Source: Catenulispora pinisilvae (GTDB lineage: Bacteria > Actinomycetota > Actinomycetes > Streptomycetales > Catenulisporaceae). From it: a DNA stretch of 36,080 nt. The stretch spans positions 1-36,080 of the forward strand of contig NZ_JAAFZA010000099.1 in NCBI RefSeq assembly GCF_015356865.1. Direction: 5' to 3'. Shown piece after piece: positions 30,511 through 36,080 of the stretch. A program made the position numbers and the translations under genes. The number at the start of each line of letters is the position of its first letter. The first letter of the stretch is position 1. Under the pieces are notes generated by a model, which worked only from the letters and a program-made list of their open reading frames with translations, made no database searches and was not told the origin of the DNA.

Positions 30511-31122
30511 CTACTCCCCCTTGTCCGGCTTGCCTGATCCCGCGCCGGCGGCCGGCGCGCCCAATCCGTTGAGCAGAGTGCTGAGGGCGAGATCCGGTGC
30601 GTCCAGCGGCGCGAGCTTGCCGAACTGGATGGATTCCGCGGCGGTGTATACGAGTGCGTAGAGCGTTTGCAGCAGCCACCAGTCCGGGGTGGAGGCGGCC
30701 AGGACGCCTTCCTTGCGCGCGCGGTCCAGGACGGCGAGACAGCGGTTCTCGACGTCGATGTAGCGCTGGGTCAGCTCGTTGTCCTCGTCCAGGGCGGGGT
30801 TGCGCCACAGGAACGTCAGCTGCGGCCCGCTGTCGATCATCGCGGCGAGCAGCTGGCGCAGGCCCGCCTTCGTGCCGGGCTCGTCCGCGACGCGGTCCAC
30901 GGCCTGCTCCCAGATATCCGTGGCCCGCTGACCGACCGCACGCACCAACTCGTCCCTGGTCGCGTAGTGCTTGTGCAGCGTGGTGCGGCTGATGCCGGCG
31001 AATTCGGCGACCTCCGCGAGCGACGCGCCGGGCTGCGCCAGAAGGACCTCCGCGACCACGTCGAGCAGGGGGCGCTTCGTCGCACGGCGGGAGCGGCTGA
31101 GAGCGCCGGGGTGAACAGTCAT
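30511..31122 (-). CDS. TetR-family regulator of the P450 operon
   Basis: This 203-residue repressor has its HTH in SLAEVAEFAGISRTTLHKHY followed by ATRDELVRAVG, preceded by a basic N-terminal arm (SRSRRATKRP). The ligand domain has FLWRNPALDEDNELTQRYID and WWLLQTLYALVYTAAES. ATG 31122 is preferred over the upstream in-frame start at 31158, because the promoter at 31130-31158 ends seven bases before it and the longer start would lie within that promoter. The P450 gene follows after two bases, so this regulator probably senses the P450 substrate and controls both. Confidence 0.9.
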   Translation of the reverse strand: MTVHPGALSRSRRATKRPLLDVVAEVLLAQPGASLAEVAEFAGISRTTLHKHYATRDELVRAVGQRATDIWEQAVDRVADEPGTKAGLRQLLAAMIDSGPQLTFLWRNPALDEDNELTQRYIDVENRCLAVLDRARKEGVLAASTPDWWLLQTLYALVYTAAESIQFGKLAPLDAPDLALSTLLNGLGAPAAGAGSGKPDKGE

Positions 31123-31129
31123 GTTCAGA

Positions 31130-31158
31130 ACGGTACGCCGACGTGTGCAAGCTGGCAA
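31130..31158 (-). promoter_or_regulatory. candidate leaderless promoter of the TetR-P450 operon
   Basis: On the minus strand TTGCCA (complement of 31153-31158; five of six to TTGACA) and TACCGT (complement of 31130-31135) are 17 bp apart. Seven bases separate the -10 from ATG 31122, so the mRNA would start at or beside the start codon. Confidence 0.5.
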
Positions 31159-31200
31159 TGGGAATCGCTAATGATCGCTCCCGACCAGGGTGAATTCGGG

Positions 31201-31233
31201 CCGATCAGACCCGGGTCGGCCAGGCCTGATCGG
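31201..31233 (-). terminator. inverted repeat downstream of the Wzx gene
   Basis: CCGATCAG (31201-31208) and CTGATCGG (31226-31233) form a perfect 8-bp stem. Its 17-base loop begins with ACCCGGGT, which with the preceding G makes a second nested palindrome (31208-31217). It lies 60 bp beyond the Wzx stop in the direction of transcription, within a 171-bp gap before the TetR gene. It is a likely end for the leftward Wzz-Wzy-Wzx transcript. Confidence 0.5.
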
Positions 31234-31242
31234 TCAGCCGCA

Positions 31243-31298
31243 AATCAGTCAGCTGCGAATGGCTCGGAGGTGAATCAGGCAGCTGCGAATCGCTCAGA
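31243..31298. repeat. 30-bp-period direct repeat at the Wzx 3' end
   Basis: AATCAGTCAGCTGCGAAT (from 31243) recurs as AATCAGGCAGCTGCGAAT (from 31273). The copies extend over 26 bp with four mismatches and are offset by 30 bp. A weaker third relative (GGTCAGCCGCAAAT) begins near 31232. The second copy contains the Wzx stop codon (31296-31294). Confidence 0.7.
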
Positions 31299-32895
31299 CC
31301 GGCGCCGACTCGTCAGCGACCACCGGTGGCGGCGAGACCGTGGAACGTCGGCCCCGCGCGAGCCTGGAACGCATCGCGATCCACACCTCCCGCATCGCCG
31401 AAGCGGGCACGGCGACCGGCACATACACAGCCAGCGCCACCAGACCCGCACCGGCGATGGCGAGGTCGGAGTTGCCGGCGACGTGGTTCACCGCCAGGGC
31501 CACCGCCACGATCAGCGCGCCGCCGAGGAGCGGACGCCACGTCACCGCGAGGATGCGCGTAGGGCGGATGCCCACGGCTCGGAGCGTCACCAGATAGGCC
31601 GGCGCGATAAGGCCCGCGGCGACGATGATGTGCCCCATGCCGACGCCGCTGAGGCCATGGTGATGCGCGCCGATGACGAGCGCGGGGATCAGGGCGGCCA
31701 GCCAGAGTGCCTGCACGGTCAGGAGCGCTCGGGAACGGCCGGCGGCGACCAGGAAGTCGTAGCAGAGTTCGAAGATGATGCGGAGCAGGCCGAGGATGGC
31801 CAGGTAGCGGAGGGCTCCGGTGGCGCCGTTCCACTGGTCGCCGTAGACGGCGCGAATCACCGGGCCCGGCAGGGCCGCGAGCAGCGCGCAGGCCGGGACT
31901 GAGGCGATCAGCAGCGGTGACAGGCCGCTGGTGAAGCCCTCGGTGAGGGTGTGAGTGGACTCGGCCGCCCGCGAGAAGCCGGCGAAGGAGACGCGGCGCG
32001 CGGTCTCGGAGATGGCGCGCACCGGCCAGCTCGACATCGTGAACGCCACCCGATACAAACCCAGCGAGACCGGGCCGAGCGTGGCGCCGACCACCGCGCT
32101 GTCCGTGTTCATCGTCGCCAGGACGAACAGACTGGCGCCGGCGAGCGGGGCCCCGTAGTGGACGAGTTCGCGGGCCGTGGCCCGGTCCCAGCCGGGGCGC
32201 AGGTACCCGGGCGCCGCGATTCCGCAGCCCACCAACGCGACCATCACCCCGGCCACCCCGCCCCACGCGAAGCTCGACGCGCCCCAGCCGCGGAACGCCA
32301 GGATCAGCGTGAGGCCGGAGCTCACGACGAAGGTCAGCAGATCGATCGTCAGCCGCGCGCGTTGGCGGAACTCGCGCATCAGGACCGCGTTCGGGACGCA
32401 TGCCATGCCGTCGACGACGACGGCGAAGCACAGGATGCGCAGGACGCCGACCGCGTGCGGGGAGCCCAGCATGACTGCGAGGTCTGGGGCCAGGAACCAG
32501 AGGCCGACGTAGAGCAGCGTGCTGGAGGCCGTCGCGAGGGTGACGACCGTCGGTGCGAACTCGCGCGGATCCCGGTCCCAGCGCACCACGGCCAGGCTGA
32601 CGCCCAACTCGTTGAACGACAACAGCACCGCCTGCGCGACGCTGCCGATCGCGTAGAGGCCCCAGTCGGCCGGCGTCAGCGCGCCCCGGGCGAGGATGAC
32701 GCCGGTGGCGAAGGTGCCGATCCTGATGATCAGGGTATTGATCAAGCTCCACTTGGCGGCGGAGCGGACGCGGTCGCCGAGCGATTCGGCGGCCGGTGCC
32801 GTGGTCGGGCCCGTGGCGGATTCCGCGATGGGGCCCGCGACAGGTTCCGCGATGTGTCCCGCGCCTGGCTCCGCGGCGGGTTGCGATTCGCTCAT
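31294..32895 (-). CDS. Wzx-like lipid-linked oligosaccharide flippase (MOP/polysaccharide-exporter family)
   Basis: This 533-residue integral membrane protein of the MATE/Wzx superfamily has about 12-14 hydrophobic helices from WSLINTLIIRIGTFATGVIL to VALAVYVPVAVPASAM. It would flip undecaprenyl-pyrophosphate-linked repeat units across the membrane. Typical patterns include ADWGLYAIGSVAQAVLLSFN and VGATLGPVSLGLYRVAF. A soluble N-terminal tail of about 40 residues (SESQPAAEPGAGHIAEPVAG and onward) is encoded by 24-bp tandem repeats and is unusual for the family. ATG 32895 overlaps the stop of the Wzy-like gene (ATGA, 32892-32895), which rules out the longer open frame upstream. It is the last gene of the leftward export operon. 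Confidence 0.9.
   Translation of the reverse strand: MSESQPAAEPGAGHIAEPVAGPIAESATGPTTAPAAESLGDRVRSAAKWSLINTLIIRIGTFATGVILARGALTPADWGLYAIGSVAQAVLLSFNELGVSLAVVRWDRDPREFAPTVVTLATASSTLLYVGLWFLAPDLAVMLGSPHAVGVLRILCFAVVVDGMACVPNAVLMREFRQRARLTIDLLTFVVSSGLTLILAFRGWGASSFAWGGVAGVMVALVGCGIAAPGYLRPGWDRATARELVHYGAPLAGASLFVLATMNTDSAVVGATLGPVSLGLYRVAFTMSSWPVRAISETARRVSFAGFSRAAESTHTLTEGFTSGLSPLLIASVPACALLAALPGPVIRAVYGDQWNGATGALRYLAILGLLRIIFELCYDFLVAAGRSRALLTVQALWLAALIPALVIGAHHHGLSGVGMGHIIVAAGLIAPAYLVTLRAVGIRPTRILAVTWRPLLGGALIVAVALAVNHVAGNSDLAIAGAGLVALAVYVPVAVPASAMREVWIAMRSRLARGRRSTVSPPPVVADESAPV
32807..32878 (-). repeat. three 24-bp tandem repeats in the Wzx N-terminus
   Basis: Three adjacent 24-mers (32807-32830, 32831-32854, 32855-32878) share the pattern GGGCCCGCGNCNGGTTCCGCGATG with scattered changes. 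On the coding strand they give octapeptides of the type AEPGAGHI, AEPVAGPI and AESATGPT. Units are a whole number of codons. Confidence 0.8.
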
Positions 32896-34346
32896 TCGGC
32901 ACCGGCCCGGGTCGTCGTGGCGGGTCTGGGGGCGGCCTTGGCGGCTCGGTCGGCTTTCGCGGCCTCGGCGCGGGTGATGCCTAAATACGCACCCGAACAT
33001 CCGAAGAGTAAGAAGAACAAGCCGCTGAGCATGGGAAAACTGAGTGTGTCGAACGTGGCGCTGATGACCAGCATCACGGCGAAGGCCGCGGCGAAGCACT
33101 GGCCGAGGTCGCGGTAGGCCTCGTCGCCGCTCAGGCGGCGTCCCAGCCGTCCGGCGCGGATCCCGGTGAAGTAGACGGCCAGGATCGCCAGGACGCCGAC
33201 GATGCCGATCTCCACGAGGGCCAGGAGGTAGTAGTCGTCTGTGTAGCGGTAGAGGATGGGGATGAAGGTGGCCGGACCGCGGCCGAACCATGGTCGTTGC
33301 TGGATATACGGCGCGACGCCCGCGTAGTCCTTGGTGCGGGCCTGCGTGCTGTTGTCGGCGTTGCCGGAGGCCGAGGAGAACAGGACCATGATCGTGCCGA
33401 GCAGTCCCGGCACGAGGACGCGGACGGCTGCGGCGCCGAACAGGGTCATGATGTAGGCGGGGCGTCGGCGCTGCTTCGGCCACGACGGGAGCAGGACCGC
33501 CAAAACCACGACCAGGCCGATGATCGCGGTGCGGGACACCGTCATCGGCAGGCTGATGATCATGATGGTGACCGGGGCGTAGCGGCGCAGCATGTTGCGC
33601 AGGCCCGGCCCGCGCCGCTTGGGGTCGCCGGCCTGTTGGATGGCGAACGGCAGGTGGATCGCGATGACGGCGCCGAATTCCAGGGGTTGGGTGGTGGTGG
33701 CCTGGGCCCGCAGGTGGCCGCCGCGGGCGCCGGTGGCGGCCGGGTCGACGTTGGTGGACAGGCCGGGGATGATGACGTGTTCGGTGAACTGCCAGCCGGA
33801 GAAGAACTCGAGGATGCCGATCGCCGCGACGATCGTGCCGAACAGGACCAGGCGGCGCAGGAGGGTGTCGAGGCGGGCCCGGTCGGTGATCCCGGCGGAG
33901 GCGACGGCGACCAGGCCGCACCAGATCAGCATGAGGATCAGGGCCCTGTCGGCGGCCTGGGTCTCCAGGCTGCTGGCCGATCGGCCCGATAGGCCGATAT
34001 AGGACAACGTGAAGGCGGCCGTCAGCACGCACATCGCCTTGCGGACCGAGCCGGATGCCGGGTCGAGGGTGAGGCGTCCGGTCAGGCGTCCGGCCAGGAA
34101 CCACAGGAACGCCAGGACGGAGAAGATCGTCGCCGGGGCGCCGAGGGCGCCCAGGTTGGCGACGGTCTGGGTGGCCGGGGCCAGCATGACCAGGGCGGCG
34201 TAGATGGTCAGGACCGAGGTCGCGTCCCAGCGCGGCGGCTTGGCTTCCAGAGGTGTCGGGCTCGCCGGGGCAGGGCTTCGCGACGGGGCGGCGGGGGTTC
34301 GGCGGCCGGTGGCGCGTCTGATGCGCGAGGGCGCCGGGGCGCTCAC
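32892..34346 (-). CDS. Wzy/WaaL-like O-antigen polymerase or ligase
   Basis: This 484-residue polytopic membrane protein of the O-antigen ligase/polymerase family has about 10-12 helices and a basic, Pro-rich 40-residue cytoplasmic start. MTVSRTAIIGLVVVLAVLLP holds the conserved SR of one loop. The large extracellular loop (about residues 335-370) ends with RPWFGRGPATFIPILYRYTD, matching the family's hP-hhG-GP pattern. It would join lipid-linked repeat units into polymer. GTG 34346 follows GAGGAG, which overlaps the Wzz-like stop (TGAGGAG); the gap is 13 bp. Its own stop overlaps the Wzx start. Polymerase rather than ligase is inferred from the Wzx and Wzz neighbours. Confidence 0.88.
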   Translation of the reverse strand: MSAPAPSRIRRATGRRTPAAPSRSPAPASPTPLEAKPPRWDATSVLTIYAALVMLAPATQTVANLGALGAPATIFSVLAFLWFLAGRLTGRLTLDPASGSVRKAMCVLTAAFTLSYIGLSGRSASSLETQAADRALILMLIWCGLVAVASAGITDRARLDTLLRRLVLFGTIVAAIGILEFFSGWQFTEHVIIPGLSTNVDPAATGARGGHLRAQATTTQPLEFGAVIAIHLPFAIQQAGDPKRRGPGLRNMLRRYAPVTIMIISLPMTVSRTAIIGLVVVLAVLLPSWPKQRRRPAYIMTLFGAAAVRVLVPGLLGTIMVLFSSASGNADNSTQARTKDYAGVAPYIQQRPWFGRGPATFIPILYRYTDDYYLLALVEIGIVGVLAILAVYFTGIRAGRLGRRLSGDEAYRDLGQCFAAAFAVMLVISATFDTLSFPMLSGLFFLLFGCSGAYLGITRAEAAKADRAAKAAPRPATTTRAGAE

Positions 34347-34359
34347 GGTTCGGCGCTCC

Positions 34360-35178
34360 TCAGCGGGTGCCGGGGTCGTGATCGGTGGTCACCAGGTGTT
34401 CCAGCGGGAGCGGCTCGATATCGATCCAGGGTTCTGTCTCGCCCTCGTCCTCCGGGTCGAGGTCGAGGTCCAGGTCGATGCTTGAGGAGTCGATGGTTGA
34501 GGTGTCGATGCTCGAGGAGATGACGGGCCTGCGGTGCGGGCCTTGCGCCGCCGCGCGGTCGCGGGCTCTTCGCAGCGCCATCGCCTCCATGCCGAAGACG
34601 GACAGGAACAGGATCCCCAGGCCCACGACGCCGGCGCCGGCCACGTCCTCGTACTTCGTCTTCTTCGACGCGGTCGGCAGCTGCGGCGGGACCACCACGA
34701 CCGCTCGGATCAGCGTAGACGTCGGCAGCGCGGCGTTGGTGCTGGTCTGGATCACGGCCAGCTGGTCGATCGCGTACTGGTCGAAGGTTTGCAGCTCCGA
34801 CAGGACCGTGGCCTGGTTCTTGCCGGTCACGGTGAGGGTGAGGAAGGGCCCTGAGGCATTCGAGGCCAGCGCGGCCGCGGCCGGGTCGACGACGCCGCGG
34901 GCCGCCAGGTCGGCGGCCGACTGGTCCGAGCTCAGGCGGCGGGCGAGGAAGTCGGCCATGGGTGTCAGGGAGCTGTCGAAGGCCAGGAACGGGTTCCCGG
35001 TGCGCTGGTTCGCGCTGGAGGCGGCCGAGGAGTTCAGGAGGCTGATCGTGGACGTGGTCAGGTACTTCGGGGCGATCATGGTCCAGGCGGCGCCGGGCAG
35101 CGCGATCGCGACTATGAGTGCCGGGGCGGCTACGTACCAGCGCCTGAGCATGACGCGCAGCATCGTGCCGAGATCCAT
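34360..35178 (-). CDS. Wzz-like chain-length/polysaccharide co-polymerase protein with acidic C-terminal tail
   Basis: This 272-residue membrane protein has the two-helix Wzz topology: TM1 at about 16-36 (WYVAAPALIVAIALPGAAWT), a periplasm-side loop of about 140 residues and TM2 at about 178-198. The loop carries NPFLAFDSSLTPMADFLARR and SSDQSAADLAARG. After TM2 there is no kinase or P-loop. Instead a Ser/Ile/Asp repeat (SSSIDTSTIDSSSID) and an acidic DLDLDLDPEDEGETE tail extend into the cytoplasm. ATG 35178 follows GGGGGGA. It heads the leftward Wzz-Wzy-Wzx operon. A divergent paralogue lies at 35421. It would set polymer length by contact with the Wzy-like protein. Confidence 0.82.
   Translation of the reverse strand: MDLGTMLRVMLRRWYVAAPALIVAIALPGAAWTMIAPKYLTTSTISLLNSSAASSANQRTGNPFLAFDSSLTPMADFLARRLSSDQSAADLAARGVVDPAAAALASNASGPFLTLTVTGKNQATVLSELQTFDQYAIDQLAVIQTSTNAALPTSTLIRAVVVVPPQLPTASKKTKYEDVAGAGVVGLGILFLSVFGMEAMALRRARDRAAAQGPHRRPVISSSIDTSTIDSSSIDLDLDLDPEDEGETEPWIDIEPLPLEHLVTTDHDPGTR
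34477..34521 (-). repeat. three 15-bp tandem repeats in the Wzz-like tail
   Basis: Units at 34477-34491, 34492-34506 and 34507-34521 follow GATGCTTGAGGAGTC with few changes and encode the Ser-Ile-Asp repeat. Hexamers GTCGAG/GTCCAG just beyond (34456-34476) encode the Asp-Leu run. Unit length keeps the reading frame. Confidence 0.75.
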
Positions 35179-35243
35179 GGTCCCCCCACGTTTCGCGTTC
35201 GGCCTCGCGTGGCGGGTCCCAGGCGGGGCCCGACGTCGGTCCA

Positions 35244-35259
35244 TGATAGGGCCGTATCA
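35244..35259. promoter_or_regulatory. inverted repeat in the divergent wzz-wzz region
   Basis: TGATA (35244-35248), a 6-base spacer and TATCA (35255-35259) form a perfect AT-rich palindrome in an otherwise GC-rich 242-bp region (35179-35420) between the divergent Wzz-like genes. It could be an operator serving both. No other element or gene is clear there. Confidence 0.4.
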
Positions 35260-35420
35260 GGCCTCTGGGAAGGAAACGGACGACGCGGGCCGGGTGGGGA
35301 TGTCCCGGCGCTTTCGGGGTTCCGCGCGGGCGCGCCGAGCTGCATCATCGAGGGGGCCGGCCGGCGCGGTCGCCGAGCGGTAGGGCGCGCGCCGGGCCGG
35401 GGCGGATCGGGAGGTTTCGG

Positions 35421-36080
35421 GTGCGGGCGGTAGAGGAGTTCGCGGTGGCGCCGCAGTGGCGCTCATCAGGGGTCTGGCATGCGGTGCGCAGGCGAGCCCG
35501 CGCGTGGTGGCTGGCCGTACCGATCCTGGCCGCGACCCTGGTCGGCGGCTACTACGCCACGCACCCGGCGCCGCGTTACCGGACGCAGGCGGTGATCGCG
35601 GTCGAGGCACCGACGGCCGAGGACGCGGTGGCGGACAACCCGAACCCCTACGCCGACCAGAAGGCCTCGCTGGCGGCGACCGCAGCACTGATCGCGCAGG
35701 GCTTGTCCAGCGATTCGAGCGCGGCGCAGCTGCACACGCAGGGAATGGCGGCTGGCTACTCCCTGACGCCGCGCAACAGCGGGACGACGCAGGAACCGGA
35801 CTACTGGATGCCACGGCTGGACATCACGGCGGACGGACCGAGCGTGGCGGCCTCGGCGCAGTCACTGCGGATTCTGATGGGCGCACTGGACGCGAACCTG
35901 GTGGACCTACAGAACCGGGTCGGCGTCGCGCCGGGGGACCGGGTGACGACGCAGATGCTGGTGGCACCCTCGACGGGACTGGTGCCGGTGCGCAAGAGCA
36001 GGGCACTGGCTGCGGTGCTGCTGCTGGGCGGCGGTGGCGCGGCGCTGGTTCCGGGGTGGGCGCGGCGGGAGGCGGCGCGT
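35421..36080 (+). CDS. second Wzz-like chain-length protein, 3' end beyond the window
   Basis: An open frame of 220 codons from GTG 35421 runs off the right edge without a stop. GGGAGG (35409-35414) precedes the start by six bases. It encodes a short N-terminal tail, TM1 at about 27-46 (ARAWWLAVPILAATLVGGYY), a loop with NPNPYADQKASLAATAAL and SSDSSAAQLHTQG, and TM2 at about 193-213 (SRALAAVLLLGGGGAALVPG). The loop blocks match those of the divergent Wzz-like protein (NPFLAFDSSL, SSDQSAADLAARG), so the two are paralogues. What follows TM2, a kinase domain or another tail, lies outside. Its codon third positions are strongly G/C, supporting a real gene. Confidence 0.82.
   Translation, partial: MRAVEEFAVAPQWRSSGVWHAVRRRARAWWLAVPILAATLVGGYYATHPAPRYRTQAVIAVEAPTAEDAVADNPNPYADQKASLAATAALIAQGLSSDSSAAQLHTQGMAAGYSLTPRNSGTTQEPDYWMPRLDITADGPSVAASAQSLRILMGALDANLVDLQNRVGVAPGDRVTTQMLVAPSTGLVPVRKSRALAAVLLLGGGGAALVPGWARREAAR

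Noticed and set aside
32896-34104. Upstream extension of the Wzx frame
   Set aside because: Would overlap the whole Wzy-like gene; the ATGA overlap at 32892-32895 and onset of homology fix the start at 32895.

Overview
The window is GC-rich (about 70%), with strong G/C preference at third codon positions, GTG as well as ATG starts, tight GTGA/ATGA gene overlaps and several probable leaderless promoters. Together with the gene families (DmdR/IdeR-type iron box, HTH-STAND-TPR regulator, TetR/P450 pair, many GT2/GT4 glycosyltransferases) this points to a chromosome of a filamentous actinomycete of Streptomyces or Catenulispora type. No rRNA, tRNA, CRISPR array or insertion sequence is recognisable.

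Layout. Positions 1-6471 hold general accessory genes. These are a siderophore-interacting flavoprotein behind an iron box, a double YbjQ-domain protein, and a resistance-like cassette: a TetR regulator and an FAD monooxygenase run leftward, and a DHA2 MFS exporter plus a class II sirtuin run rightward. Two matched palindromic operators lie between the divergent arms. Positions 6550-36080 are almost entirely a cell-surface polysaccharide (EPS/capsule-like) locus. It has two leftward glycosyltransferases, two rightward glycosyltransferases, and a leftward block of GT2, NodB-type deacetylase, ATP-grasp enzyme and PHP-domain protein. A rightward operon (14773-21686) then carries the priming polyprenyl-phosphate sugar transferase and an amino-sugar set: Gfo/Idh/MocA dehydrogenase, NAD-epimerase, two DegT aminotransferases and a PglD/NeuD-type acetyltransferase. 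It leads into a very large secreted protein with a DMFase-beta-like domain and two DUF4082 domains (21719-25549) and another GT2. An HTH-STAND-TPR protein and a TetR/P450 pair follow. The last block is a leftward Wzz-like, Wzy/ligase-like and Wzx-like operon (35178 to 31294) and, divergently, a second Wzz-like gene that runs off the right edge.

How the genes fit together. The priming transferase loads the first sugar on undecaprenyl phosphate, and the amino-sugar enzymes supply an N-acylated amino (or amino-uronic) sugar nucleotide. Five or more glycosyltransferases extend the repeat unit, Wzx flips it, the Wzy-like protein polymerises it and the Wzz-like pair sets chain length. The deacetylase, ATP-grasp and PHP proteins probably tailor the polymer or its precursors. 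The secreted DMFase-like protein is the least understood member.

A recurring oddity is short degenerate tandem repeats. Some are in phase with the reading frame (15- or 24-bp units) at protein ends: the GT2 N-terminus, the Wzx N-terminus and the Wzz C-terminus. Others sit between genes (191-223, 6476-6499, 25546-25612, 29201-29271, 31243-31298).
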